Of a stretch of 64,000 bases of DNA, positions 29,746 through 39,392 are shown piece by piece. The translations under genes and the position numbers were made by a program. The number at the start of each line of letters is the position of its first letter. Position 1 is the first letter of the stretch. The notes under the pieces were generated by a model. It worked only from the letters and a program-made list of their open reading frames with translations. It had not been told where the DNA came from and made no database searches. This DNA comes from Paraglaciecola arctica BSs20135 (GTDB taxonomy: Bacteria; Pseudomonadota; Gammaproteobacteria; Enterobacterales; Alteromonadaceae). The stretch spans positions 1-64,000 of the forward strand of contig NZ_BAEO01000008.1 of NCBI RefSeq assembly GCF_000314995.1. Reading direction: 5' to 3'.

Positions 29746-30648
29746 ATGAGACATGCATACCCAAGAGATCTAACTGGTTACGGCCAGTTTCCTCCTCACC
29801 CAAAATGGCCTAATAAAGCCAAAATCGCAGTGCAATTTGTACTTAACTACGAAGAAGGCGGTGAAAACTGTGTATTACACGGTGATGAACAATCAGAAAC
29901 CTTTCTGTCAGAAATTATTGGCGCGCAGGCTTTTCCGGATAGACATTTAAGTATGGAGTCTATGTATGAATACGGCAGTCGTGCTGGCTTTTGGCGCCTC
30001 TATAATTTGTTTGTTCGTTATAATTTACCGATTACAGTATTTGGTGTGACTATGGCACTACAACGTAATCCAGAAGCTGTAGCCGCGATGAAAGAAGCAA
30101 ATTGGGAAATAGCTAGTCACGCTATGCGCTGGATCAATTTTCAAGATATGACCGAAGTCCAAGAAAGGAAAATGATCAACGCTGCAGTGCAACTGCATCA
30201 AGCGATTACAGGTAGCAAACCAAGAGGTTGGTATACAGGCAGAACAAGCCCTAATACATTAAAATTGATTGCTGACAGAAGTGATATTTTATATTGCGCT
30301 GATTCTTACGCAGATGATTTACCTTATTACGATACTCAGTATTCTGAACCTTTATTAATGGTGCCGTACACCTTAGATACCAACGACATGCGTTTTGCCA
30401 CACCTCAAGGTTTTAATAGTGGTGAACAATTCTATCAATATCTAAAAGATGCCTTTGATGTGTTGTATGCCGAAGGTGAAACTGCACCCAAGATGTTATC
30501 CATTGGTTTACATTGCCGCATTATTGGTCGTCCAGCACGTATGGCAGCTCTACAACGCTTTATAGAATATGTACAGAGTCATGAGCGAGTTTGGTGCTGT
30601 ACTCGAGAGCAGATAGCATTACATTGGAAGGAGCATTTTCCAGTTTAA
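29746..30648 (+). CDS. puuE: allantoinase PuuE (polysaccharide deacetylase fold)
   Basis: Hydrolyses allantoin to allantoate, the last step encoded here. The 300-residue protein begins PRDLTGYGQFPPHPKWPN and has VQFVLNYEEGGENCVLHGD, EIASHAMRW and GWYTGRTSPNT, the pattern of PuuE in the NodB-type deacetylase superfamily and unrelated to metal-dependent amidohydrolase allantoinases. It follows the TetR-like gene by eight bases. No allantoate amidohydrolase, allantoicase or ureidoglycolate gene is present in the window. Confidence 0.93.
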   Translation: MRHAYPRDLTGYGQFPPHPKWPNKAKIAVQFVLNYEEGGENCVLHGDEQSETFLSEIIGAQAFPDRHLSMESMYEYGSRAGFWRLYNLFVRYNLPITVFGVTMALQRNPEAVAAMKEANWEIASHAMRWINFQDMTEVQERKMINAAVQLHQAITGSKPRGWYTGRTSPNTLKLIADRSDILYCADSYADDLPYYDTQYSEPLLMVPYTLDTNDMRFATPQGFNSGEQFYQYLKDAFDVLYAEGETAPKMLSIGLHCRIIGRPARMAALQRFIEYVQSHERVWCCTREQIALHWKEHFPV

Positions 30649-30691
30649 AGAATCAGCTAGAAGTTTCAAGTATCGAGCTAAAAATTACAAA

Positions 30692-30722
30692 AAAGAACCG
30701 GTTTAATTAAGTCGGTTTTTTA
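30692..30722 (+). terminator. intrinsic terminator after puuE
   Basis: AACCG and CGGTT pair around a 12-base AT-rich loop and are followed directly by a run of T. It lies about 45 bases after the puuE stop and should end the regulator-puuE transcript. Confidence 0.6.
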
Positions 30723-31140
30723 TTGCTTGTAGATTTTTGTAGGTCTATTTTTTTAAGTTAGTAATTAATTTAACGGTGGAAGATGTTTTACACATATCTT
30801 TAAGTTTTAATAGGGAGGGCTAGCATTCTCTAAAGCTCTGGCATTATATATTTTCCAGAACTTATGTTGGCTGTAAACTCTTGGTAGCGAATTGGCTTAC
30901 CCAGTAAAGTGACAACAAATGAAGGCTTTAAAACTATTATCTCAATTCGTGTGTGTGGGTGTGGACGAAGCGAATCAATATACACAGCCACGTCAGTTAG
31001 TGGCTCGCTTTAGATATAGTTTCTAGAGCCTTTAAGCGTTTGGTCGGTGTCAAAACTTTAGACCCAGTCTTGTTGCGGGGCTTTTGAAAATGCTATTTTT
31101 GTTGAAATTTTTAACTTAGATACTGCAATTTCAGTCTTGA

Positions 31141-31305
31141 TCACAGCAGATTCAACATCTGTTGGCTTCTTTTATGGGCATTGTGACGCCAACGATTATA
31201 ATCGGTAATATTTTAGGATTGCAGGAACAACTGCCATCATTATAATCAGGCAAAACTCCAGTTGGATTTGGCCCAATGAAATCTAATGGATATCTCTATA
31301 TCTAA
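31141..31305 (+). pseudogene. relic of an NCS2 (uracil/xanthine type) permease
   Basis: One frame reads QIQHLLASFMGIVTPTIII followed by GNILGLQEQLPSL and a stop at 31243. After the stop the same frame continues with KTPVGFGPM. The first part matches the first membrane helix of NCS2 nucleobase permeases such as XanP (QHLLAMFVAVITPALL), and the second resembles the following GPVGSG segment. Roughly 25 residues seem lost between them, and the rest of the gene is absent. It follows puuE, where a urate or xanthine permease would make sense. Confidence 0.62.
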
Positions 31306-31401
31306 CGAAACACATATCACTTTAACGTCAACACAAACACTGCTGCCATTATATAAGCGTTGTTGGTGATGTTTTTATCATTATTCCCTATTACTCTTCT
31401 G

Positions 31402-31418
31402 TTAACCCTAGCTTAACC
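31402..31418 (+). promoter_or_regulatory. 11-bp spaced direct repeat, possible OmpR-family box of the efflux operon
   Basis: TTAACC occurs at 31402-31407 and 31413-31418, one helical turn apart, the arrangement bound by OmpR/PhoB-family response regulators. A T-rich -10-like stretch (TTTATTAATA) follows after about 16 bases. The operon that starts 120 bases downstream carries its own OmpR-type regulator at 37397, which may act here. Confidence 0.45.
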
Positions 31419-31539
31419 TCGACCTTGTTATCCTTTTATTAATAGTGGCCTTATGACTCTTTTATTCATGTGTAATACGAATATTAGGTTGTTTTGGTCA
31501 GGTACTTTTTATTTAAGTTTTAACGAGGAACGCTTTATT

Positions 31540-32730
31540 ATGAAATCTTCAATCTGCATTGGGGGGTTGCTGTTAACAGCAGCTTTGTTAAGTGCTTGTC
31601 AACAAGACAGTGCGCCTATGCAAAGTGCGCCAGTACCTGCAATTTCGTATATTACAGTCGCTACAGCTGAGCATAATATTGATACTAAAATGCAAGGTCG
31701 CGTCGTTGCTTCCCGTAGTGCTGAAGTTCGTCCTCAGGTTGGAGGCATAGTGTTACAGCGTGTGTTTGAGGAAGGCAGCACAGTAGAGCAAGGCCAATTG
31801 CTTTATCAAATTGATCCTGCAACTTATCAGTCGGCTTATAATGAAGCTAAGGCAAGCTTAAACAGTGCAAAGGCATCACTTGAAACGGCACAATTAAAAA
31901 GTGAACGTTATGCTAACTTACTAAAATTTGAAGGGGTTTCTCAACAAGATGCCGATGATGCTCATGCAACTTACCTTGAAGCCAAAGCGGATATCGAGAA
32001 ATATCAAGCTGCCTTGGCTACAGCATCTATTAATCTAGAATTTACTAAGGTTACTGCGCCTATATCTGGACATATTGGTATTTCTAAGGTGACAGTAGGA
32101 GCGTTAGTTTCTGCTGGGCAAAGCACCGCATTGGCCACTATTCGTACATTAGATCCTATCTATGTGGATATGACAAAAAGCAGCAAAGAGTTACTTAAAC
32201 TGCGAAAAATGATGAATGAAAGTGGGATCACTCAAGGTACTACTGATGTATCTCTTACATTAGAAGATGGCTCCGAGTATGGCTCAGTAGGCCAGCTTAA
32301 AATGCAAGAGGTCTCGGTTGATCCGTCCACTGGTTCGGTCACATTACGAGCCGAGTTTCCTAATCCAGACGGCATATTATTACCTGGTATGTTTGCACGT
32401 ACACGTGTTAATGACGCAGTAGACAAAAATGCCATTTTAGTGCCTCAACAAGGTGTTTACCACGCCGCAACAGGTGAAGCTTATGCTTACGTGATAGATG
32501 ATAAAAACCTAGTAGAGAAGCGTATTTTAGAAACGACTAATGCCGTTGATAACAAATGGCTGATTGCCAGTGGTTTGTCGGTCAATGATAAATTATTAGT
32601 AGAAGGCTCCAGTAAAGTGCGTCCGGGCAGTGAGGTTAAACCTATTGAAGTGAAAATGGACACCAACGGCTCTATGGTTACTCTAACCGAGCCAACAAAA
32701 GACACCTCTGCTATGCAAGGGGGAGTGTAA
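31540..32730 (+). CDS. RND efflux periplasmic adaptor lipoprotein (AcrA/MexA type)
   Basis: Membrane-fusion protein that joins the inner-membrane pump to the outer-membrane channel. The signal peptide ends in a lipobox (LLSAC, Cys20). The HlyD-type arrangement follows: beta segment RPQVGGIVLQRVFEEGSTV, an alpha hairpin (about residues 95-155), FTKVTAPISGHIG, and C-terminal beta barrel and membrane-proximal domains. ATG at 31540 has GAGGA upstream; an earlier in-frame ATG at 31453 would bury the signal peptide. The pump gene follows after three bases. Confidence 0.92.
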   Translation: MKSSICIGGLLLTAALLSACQQDSAPMQSAPVPAISYITVATAEHNIDTKMQGRVVASRSAEVRPQVGGIVLQRVFEEGSTVEQGQLLYQIDPATYQSAYNEAKASLNSAKASLETAQLKSERYANLLKFEGVSQQDADDAHATYLEAKADIEKYQAALATASINLEFTKVTAPISGHIGISKVTVGALVSAGQSTALATIRTLDPIYVDMTKSSKELLKLRKMMNESGITQGTTDVSLTLEDGSEYGSVGQLKMQEVSVDPSTGSVTLRAEFPNPDGILLPGMFARTRVNDAVDKNAILVPQQGVYHAATGEAYAYVIDDKNLVEKRILETTNAVDNKWLIASGLSVNDKLLVEGSSKVRPGSEVKPIEVKMDTNGSMVTLTEPTKDTSAMQGGV

Positions 32731-32733
32731 TTT

Positions 32734-35700
32734 ATGTTTGCCCGTTTTTTTATCGACCGCCCTGTATTTGCTTGGGTCATTTCAATTATTATAATGCTCA
32801 CTGGTATTGCATCGATTATGTCGTTGCCGATCGCGCAGTACCCAAGTGTGGCCCCACCCGTAATCAGTGTTAATACAAGTTATACTGGTGCTGATGCCCA
32901 AACGGTTGAGAATAGTGTTACCCAAATACTCGAACAACAATTAACTGGCCTAGATGGCTTATTATACTTTTCTTCATCGAGCACATCAGATGGTGCATCG
33001 TCAGTCAGTATTACCTTTGAACAAGGTACTGATCCAGATTACGCTCAAGTACAAGTACAAAATAAAGTACAGCAGGTTACGTCGCGCTTTCCTGAATCGG
33101 TACAAACTCAAGGGGTAACTGTAACAAAGTCTAATAGTGATTTTTTACTGGTGACTGCGATTTACGATTCTACGGATCAGGTTTCTTCATTTGATATCGC
33201 TGATTATATTTCATCTACCATAGAAAATGAGCTGGCTCGAATTAATGGGGTGGGGGACACGCGGGTATTTGGATCAGAGTACGCCATGCGTATCTGGCTA
33301 GATCCGACAAAATTGGCTGCATATGAATTAATGCCCTCTGATATTACCAGAGCATTAGCTGCACAGAATGTACAAATACCTGCAGGTAAAATTGGTGCGG
33401 TACCCTCTTTAGCTGACCAAGAACTCAATGCCACTGTGACGGCGCAGTCAATGATGTCTACTCCCGAACAGTTTCGTAACATTATCGTGAAATATGATGC
33501 AAGCGGCGCCAATGTGCACTTGAGTGATGTTGCGCGAGTTGAAATAGGCAGTGCGAGTTACGATGCTATCCCACGTTTAAATGGCCATCCAGCATCGGGT
33601 ATTGCCGTCATGCTGTCACCTGGGGCGAATGCTTTAGACACGGCAACTCGGGTAAAAGAGAAAGTGGCCGAGCTTGCTAAAAACTTACCTGATGGTTACA
33701 AAGTTACCTTTCCTCGTGACAGTACCGATTTCATTAAAATTTCAATCAGTGAAGTGGTACAAACGCTATTAGAAGCAGTAGTGCTGGTTGTTATAGTGAT
33801 GTTCCTGTTCTTACAAAATTGGCGAGCGACGTTAATTCCAGCCATTGCTGTACCAGTGGTATTGCTTGGCACATTTGGTGTGTTATCAGCCTTTGGGTTT
33901 TCTATCAACACTCTCACCATGTTCGGTATTGTGCTGTCCATTGGTTTATTAGTGGATGATGCCATTGTTGTGGTTGAAAACGTCGAGCGTTTAATGCGCG
34001 AGAAAAACTTATCTCCGCGAGATGCAACTATAGAGTCTATGTCAGAAATAAGCAGTGCACTAGTGGGCATTGCAGTGGTGTTATCAGCAGTATTTTTACC
34101 TATGGCATTTTTTGGTGGCTCAACAGGTGTAATTTACAAACAATTTTCTGTGGCTATTGTGTCGTCAATGACACTTTCGGTTATTGTTGCGTTAACGCTT
34201 AGCCCAATGTTATGCGCTAGCTTACTGACTAAGACTAAACACAACAAAGAAGGCAAAGGTTTTTTTGCTAGATTTAACCGCACGTTTGACCGTATAACCA
34301 CTTCATATACAGGACATGTAGAACATATCATTACCCGTAAGGTACGTTGGATAATAGTGTACGGCGTTATTATTGGGATATTAGGTTTACTTATAGTGCG
34401 TATGCCTACTGGTTTCTTACCCCAAGAAGATCAAGGCAGTACAATGTTCCAAATTGGTTTGCCTTCTGGTGCTTCAATTAAACGAACACGGGCTGTTGCT
34501 GAGCAAGTAGAAGAATACCTTTTGACTGAAGAAACAAGAGACGTTGAGCGAGTCTTCTCTATTTCAGGCTTTAATTTTTCTGGCAGCGGACAAAATGCGG
34601 GCATGGGGTTTGTAGGATTAAAACCTTGGGATCAACGTACCGACGATGATCAAAGTGCCGACGCATTAATTGGGCGTATGAATAAAAACCTATCTTCTAT
34701 ACGTGATGCAAGTATTTTTGCTATGCAACAACCGGTTATCCGAGGGTTAGGGCAAAGTAATGGCTTTTCCTTTGAATTGCAGGCTGCAACAGGCACTAGT
34801 CGTGAAGAGTTAGCCAGTTTGAAAGATGAATTGTTAAATAAGGCAAGACAAAGTGAATTACTCACCAGTATTCGAGAAGGTTCACTGAGTAACACGCCTC
34901 AGCTCAAAATTGATATTGATAATGGCAAGGCAACTGCCCTTGGTTTATCGCTGTCGGATGTATCGTCGACCTTAACTTCGGCGTGGGCTGGCTCATATGT
35001 GAATGACTTTGTTGACAATGGTCGAGTGAAGAAAGTTTATGTGGAAAGTGAAGCTGAATATCGTTCGAAACCAGAAGATCTAGATGCGTGGCATGTTCGC
35101 GGGGTTAATGCCGATGGTGAAACCACCATGACGCCATTTTCAGCATTTAGCTCATCTAGTTGGTCAAGTGCGCCACAAAGCCTATCTCGTTTTAACGGTA
35201 TTGCCTCTTACTCAATACAAGGTGCTTCGGCTAGCGGTGTTAGTTCTGGCCAAGCCATGGCTGAAATGGAACGTTTAACTGAAGAAGTCGGACAAGGTAA
35301 GTTAAGTTATGCGTGGAGTGGTTTGTCTTACCAAGAGAAACTCTCGAGTGGGCAATCAAGTGCACTTTACGCCATCTCTATTTTGGTTGTGTTCTTAGCG
35401 CTTGCAGCGTTATATGAAAGTTGGTCAGTACCGTTTTCAGTTATTATGGTTATTCCGTTAGGTTTAGTAGGAGCGGCACTTGCGAGCTCAATGCGCGGGT
35501 TAGAAAATGATATCTATTTTCAGGTGGCGTTGCTGACAACTATTGGCCTGGCATCGAAAAATGCGATCTTAATCGTTGAATTTGCTGAGACGTCCTATCA
35601 GAAAGGTGCGTCATTGGTAGGTTCTGCACTAGAAGCTGCAAAACTACGTTTACGTCCAATTATTATGACCTCCTTAGCATTTATGTTTGGTACCTTACCC

Positions 35701-35895
35701 TTGGCATTATCGTCTGGTGCAGGTGCAAACAGCCGTATTTCAATTGGTACAGGCATTGTTGGTGGTACATTAACCGCAACAATTTTAGGTATTTTCTTAG
35801 TACCTATGTTTTTTGTGTTAATTCGCGGCATATTCCCCAAAAGGCGCCCTGTTTATGATGTTGAGCCAACTATCAGGGAGAATGCCCATGATTAA
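32734..35895 (+). CDS. RND multidrug efflux pump (AcrB/HAE1 family)
   Basis: Inner-membrane proton-driven exporter of 1053 residues, the usual length. It starts MFARFFIDRPVFAWVISI, the HAE1 opening. Twelve hydrophobic helices are arranged in two halves with large periplasmic loops. The TM4 segment LSIGLLVDDAIVVVENVERLM contains the paired Asp residues of the proton relay. The GFLPQEDQG loop and a late RLRPIIMTSLAFMFGTLPLALS segment are also typical. The substrate range cannot be read. It overlaps the outer-membrane gene by eight bases. Confidence 0.95.
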   Translation: MFARFFIDRPVFAWVISIIIMLTGIASIMSLPIAQYPSVAPPVISVNTSYTGADAQTVENSVTQILEQQLTGLDGLLYFSSSSTSDGASSVSITFEQGTDPDYAQVQVQNKVQQVTSRFPESVQTQGVTVTKSNSDFLLVTAIYDSTDQVSSFDIADYISSTIENELARINGVGDTRVFGSEYAMRIWLDPTKLAAYELMPSDITRALAAQNVQIPAGKIGAVPSLADQELNATVTAQSMMSTPEQFRNIIVKYDASGANVHLSDVARVEIGSASYDAIPRLNGHPASGIAVMLSPGANALDTATRVKEKVAELAKNLPDGYKVTFPRDSTDFIKISISEVVQTLLEAVVLVVIVMFLFLQNWRATLIPAIAVPVVLLGTFGVLSAFGFSINTLTMFGIVLSIGLLVDDAIVVVENVERLMREKNLSPRDATIESMSEISSALVGIAVVLSAVFLPMAFFGGSTGVIYKQFSVAIVSSMTLSVIVALTLSPMLCASLLTKTKHNKEGKGFFARFNRTFDRITTSYTGHVEHIITRKVRWIIVYGVIIGILGLLIVRMPTGFLPQEDQGSTMFQIGLPSGASIKRTRAVAEQVEEYLLTEETRDVERVFSISGFNFSGSGQNAGMGFVGLKPWDQRTDDDQSADALIGRMNKNLSSIRDASIFAMQQPVIRGLGQSNGFSFELQAATGTSREELASLKDELLNKARQSELLTSIREGSLSNTPQLKIDIDNGKATALGLSLSDVSSTLTSAWAGSYVNDFVDNGRVKKVYVESEAEYRSKPEDLDAWHVRGVNADGETTMTPFSAFSSSSWSSAPQSLSRFNGIASYSIQGASASGVSSGQAMAEMERLTEEVGQGKLSYAWSGLSYQEKLSSGQSSALYAISILVVFLALAALYESWSVPFSVIMVIPLGLVGAALASSMRGLENDIYFQVALLTTIGLASKNAILIVEFAETSYQKGASLVGSALEAAKLRLRPIIMTSLAFMFGTLPLALSSGAGANSRISIGTGIVGGTLTATILGIFLVPMFFVLIRGIFPKRRPVYDVEPTIRENAHD

Positions 35896-37327
35896 TTTGT
35901 CTCATACTGTGTTCAGAACTAGATTACTACCTATTACTTGTGCCTTGATGTTGGCAGGTTGTAGTACTTTAGCGCCGGATTATTCTCGTTCTGAATTACC
36001 TGTACCTAATGAATGGGATAATCAACCCAGTGACAAAACTCAAGGTTTGTCTGACCAGCAAGCTATGCAAGTTCCATGGCAAAGTTTTATAAAAGAGCCG
36101 CGTTTAGTTCAGGTCATCGAACTGGCACTAAGTAGCAACAGAAGTTTGCGGCAAACCCTTGCTGATGTCGAAGCGGCGCGTGCCTCCTACCGTATTCAAA
36201 AAGCGGATTTATATCCGAATTTAAATGCTGGGCTAAGTGGTAATCGTACTAAATCGTCATCTGGGAATATTGCCACCACTTATGAAGCCGAGGCTGGCTT
36301 AAGTGGTTATGAAATAGATTTGTTTGGAAAAAACCGCAGTCTTAATACCGTGCAAATGGAAGCATATTTAGCCAGCGAAGAAACTGCCAAAGCAACAAAA
36401 ATCACTCTCATCGGAGAAATAGCTAATGCTTGGTTAACCTTAGCGGCAGATAAAAATAGACTTGGTTTAGCGCAAGAAACCGCCACAAACAGTCAAAAAA
36501 CCATGGAAATCACTAAAAAACGTTTGGAACTAGGGGTTGACTCAAGAATAGATTTGGCCAGTGCTGAAACGGTTTATTATAATGCTCGTTCAAATATTGC
36601 CAGTTATACAACGCAAGTAGCGCAAGATCTCAATGCATTAAAATTACTGGTGGGTGAGAAATTTGATGACAACTTATTGCCAGAAGCATTACCTGAAAGC
36701 GAAAGCTTAGTGAATGATGTGCCCGCAGGTTTATCTTCAGAAGTGTTATTGCAGCGCCCTGATGTATTGGCGGCCGAGCATAACCTAAAATCGGCGAATG
36801 CAAATATTGGAGTGGCTAGAGCTGCGTTTTTTCCTACCTTGTCGTTAACTGCAACCGGGGGTCTAGCTAGTTCGGTCTTGTCTGACATCTTTAGTGGCGG
36901 CGCTAGCTCTATATGGACCATAGCCCCTAGTTTAACCCTACCGATTTTTGATGGTGGTGCGAACGATGCAAATTTGGCTTATAGCCAGGCACAGCAACGT
37001 AAATATCTGGCGGCCTATGAATATGCGATCCAAAGTGCGTTCTCTGAAGTTACTAACGCACTTGCACGCAGAGCGACTATCCAACAACAGTTACACGCCC
37101 AAGAAGCATTAGTGACTGCTGCGAGTCGCAGTTACGAATTGTCTTTAGCACGTTATAAAGGTGGAGTGGATAGTTTTCAAAATGCGCTACAAGCTCAGCG
37201 TACTATGTACAGTGCAAGACAATCACTTATTACTACAAGATTGACGGATCTGGATAACCGCATTACTTTGTATCGAGTATTAGGTGGCGGACTAGCAGAA
37301 AGTAAATTGCTACAAAGTGAAGGCTGA
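35888..37327 (+). CDS. outer-membrane efflux lipoprotein (NodT/OprM type)
   Basis: TolC-like channel of the tripartite pump, 479 residues. The signal peptide ends LAGC (Cys25), giving a lipid anchor. Two repeated OEP domains are visible, with motifs such as SLRQTLADVEAARASYRIQ, YEIDLFGKNR, RPDVLAAEHNLKSANANIG and IFDGGANDANL. ATG at 35888 follows GGGAG by seven bases and overlaps the pump stop (ATGATTAA). It completes an adaptor-pump-channel operon. Confidence 0.93.
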   Translation: MINLSHTVFRTRLLPITCALMLAGCSTLAPDYSRSELPVPNEWDNQPSDKTQGLSDQQAMQVPWQSFIKEPRLVQVIELALSSNRSLRQTLADVEAARASYRIQKADLYPNLNAGLSGNRTKSSSGNIATTYEAEAGLSGYEIDLFGKNRSLNTVQMEAYLASEETAKATKITLIGEIANAWLTLAADKNRLGLAQETATNSQKTMEITKKRLELGVDSRIDLASAETVYYNARSNIASYTTQVAQDLNALKLLVGEKFDDNLLPEALPESESLVNDVPAGLSSEVLLQRPDVLAAEHNLKSANANIGVARAAFFPTLSLTATGGLASSVLSDIFSGGASSIWTIAPSLTLPIFDGGANDANLAYSQAQQRKYLAAYEYAIQSAFSEVTNALARRATIQQQLHAQEALVTAASRSYELSLARYKGGVDSFQNALQAQRTMYSARQSLITTRLTDLDNRITLYRVLGGGLAESKLLQSEG

Positions 37328-37396
37328 GCTTGTATTTATTATGGTACGCAATCCATGCACTATTTTAGACCATAAGGTCAATTGGAATATATCAAA

Positions 37397-38080
37397 ATGA
37401 TGAATGTATTATTGGTTGAAGATGATATTGATCTTGCTACTACCATAGTTGATTATCTCGAAATTGAGTCAATTGAGTGTGACCATGCGAGTAATGGGCT
37501 AATGGGGTTAAGTTTAATCGAAAGTAACCATTACCAAATGATAATACTCGATATCAATATGCCAAAAATGGATGGATTAACCCTATGTAATACATTACGT
37601 GATAGGGGCCTAGACATTCCCATTCTTATGCTTACCGCACGGGATACGCTCGAAAATAAATTGCAAGGGTTTGCTGCCGGTAGCGATGATTATCTAACCA
37701 AACCTTTTGCCATGAAGGAACTAGTGGCTCGTGTCCAAGTACTTGCTAAACGACGCAGTGGAGAAGTAAAACGTTTAGCATTAGGTGAATTAACACTTGA
37801 TTTAAACCAGCACGCTGCACTTATAAAACACAAAACCTTGAAGCTTTCGCCTATCGCTTTTAAATTGTTAGAGGCGTTAGTGCGGGTAAGTCCTCAAGCG
37901 CTGAGTCGTCAGCAAATTATGCAAACTGTTTGGGGGGATGAACAACCCGACAGTAATAGCCTCAAAGTCCATATTTATCATTTGCGAAAGATACTTGAAA
38001 CAGCAACGACCAGCATTAAGTTGCAAACGGTGTCTGGTGTAGGTTTTGCTATCAAAGAAGATATTGAAGGAGCGTTATAG
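37397..38080 (+). CDS. OmpR-family response regulator
   Basis: A 227-residue DNA-binding response regulator. The receiver domain starts MNVLLVEDD, with the phosphorylated Asp at residue 52 (ILDINMPKMDG) and the conserved Lys in DYLTKPFAMKEL. The winged-helix output domain ends with SLKVHIYHLRKILE and a VSGVGFAIK tail. No strong ribosome site is seen before ATG 37397 or 37400. It follows the efflux operon by about 70 bases, and its stop overlaps the GTG start of the kinase. Confidence 0.93.
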   Translation: MMNVLLVEDDIDLATTIVDYLEIESIECDHASNGLMGLSLIESNHYQMIILDINMPKMDGLTLCNTLRDRGLDIPILMLTARDTLENKLQGFAAGSDDYLTKPFAMKELVARVQVLAKRRSGEVKRLALGELTLDLNQHAALIKHKTLKLSPIAFKLLEALVRVSPQALSRQQIMQTVWGDEQPDSNSLKVHIYHLRKILETATTSIKLQTVSGVGFAIKEDIEGAL

Positions 38081-39381
38081 TGAAGATTAGGCTTAGCCTT
38101 AGACTGTATTTTTTTCTCAGTGTGTTGTTGCTTGGTTCAATTATGGCCATTGGTTTTTCTTTATTAAGTGTTCAATACTATATTGATGGGCTAGATAAAG
38201 GAATAAGCGTAGTTATGCGAGATCTTGCTAAAACAATTGACGTTGAGGAAGGGCAACCAAAAAATATTGCGGGTTTTGACGTATCGAACAGTTGGCAAGA
38301 TACTCCTGATATTATTCAGCAACGTTTTATATCACCACCCACTGAGGCAGGGCAACTTCATAAAATAAGAGAGCAGTCTTCTATTTTTTCTGTACCTGAA
38401 AATATATATTTTGTGGTTTTGTTTTATAGCCCTCAAGGCGAAAAAAGATTTGTATCGAGGGCTTTTCTAGAAAAAGACCGACCTGTTACCGTCGATTCAT
38501 CCGCTCCAGCTAAACGTTTGTATTTGATATTTTTTACGGCGATTGCAGCCATTGTTTTGTTTACTTTCTTTTTGGTAATGATAATGCAAAGAATAGCTAA
38601 ACCGATTGAATATTTAAAAGAGTGGGCTAAATCACTAAACCAAAATAACCTGCAAAAGCCACTTCCCGATTTCACGTACAACGAATTAAATATGTTAGCT
38701 TCTTTGTTGCAAAGTAGTTTATTTTCAGCTCATCAAAGTTTGCAGCGTGAACAACATTTTTTAAGTTACGCAAGTCACGAACTGCGTACACCTATTGCAG
38801 TTATTCGTAGCAATGTCGACTTATTGCAACGTCTAAGTGAAAAAACACCTCTATGTGAAAAACAGCAACTCACTTTACAGCGAATTCAACGAGCTGGTTT
38901 AACCATGAGTAACTTAACAGACACCTTACTTTGGCTTAGCCGCAATGACGATCAAGAGGTTTCACGAGAACCAATAAATCTCCATGAAAAAATTAAACAA
39001 TTATGTGCGGACCTCGATTATTTACTTAACGCTAAAAACGTTAAAGTTAATATAGATAGTGAGGACTTTGAGGTAAATGTAGAAGCTACCGCCTGCCATA
39101 TTGTATTAAGCAACCTTATTCGAAATGCTTATCAACATACACAACATGGTCAAGTATTTATTAAACAGCAGGGGAGTCGTGTCACTATTATTAACTGTAA
39201 TGACAATGATGATATTACAACGCCCATTTCTGAAAAAGATGTTAAACAAGCTGCTTTTGGTTGTGGTTATGGTTTAGGTTTACAGCTTAGTGAAAAAATT
39301 ATTAAGCGTCACGGATGGTGTTATGAAATAGCTGATGATCATGGACGTTATCAAGTAACGGTTGATTTTAAAGTTAAATAA
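38080..39381 (+). CDS. sensor histidine kinase
   Basis: Membrane kinase of 433 residues that should phosphorylate the adjacent regulator. TM1 spans about residues 9-30, a periplasmic sensor region of about 115 residues follows, TM2 spans 147-170, and a HAMP-like linker comes next. The H-box is SYASHELRTPIAV with His233; the N-box is LIRNAYQHT; a glycine-rich G-box (GCGYGLGLQLSEK) follows. It starts with GTG sharing one base with the regulator stop (TAGTG). It probably senses envelope stress or a pump substrate. Confidence 0.92.
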   Translation: MKIRLSLRLYFFLSVLLLGSIMAIGFSLLSVQYYIDGLDKGISVVMRDLAKTIDVEEGQPKNIAGFDVSNSWQDTPDIIQQRFISPPTEAGQLHKIREQSSIFSVPENIYFVVLFYSPQGEKRFVSRAFLEKDRPVTVDSSAPAKRLYLIFFTAIAAIVLFTFFLVMIMQRIAKPIEYLKEWAKSLNQNNLQKPLPDFTYNELNMLASLLQSSLFSAHQSLQREQHFLSYASHELRTPIAVIRSNVDLLQRLSEKTPLCEKQQLTLQRIQRAGLTMSNLTDTLLWLSRNDDQEVSREPINLHEKIKQLCADLDYLLNAKNVKVNIDSEDFEVNVEATACHIVLSNLIRNAYQHTQHGQVFIKQQGSRVTIINCNDNDDITTPISEKDVKQAAFGCGYGLGLQLSEKIIKRHGWCYEIADDHGRYQVTVDFKVK

Positions 39382-39392
39382 TAAGGCAGAAT

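Larger units (their letters stand above)
30649..31539. other. long region without intact gene between puuE and the efflux operon
   Basis: About 890 bases with no complete gene. It holds the puuE terminator, a recognisable permease fragment at 31141-31305 and the direct repeat before the efflux operon. The part from about 30780 to 31140 shows short broken frames that I cannot assign. The composition and the permease fragment suggest decayed genes rather than a designed spacer. Confidence 0.6.

Noticed and set aside
30780-31140. Short broken frames between puuE and the permease relic, considered as more pseudogene pieces
   Set aside because: I could not match any of them to a known family; no claim beyond decayed sequence is supported.
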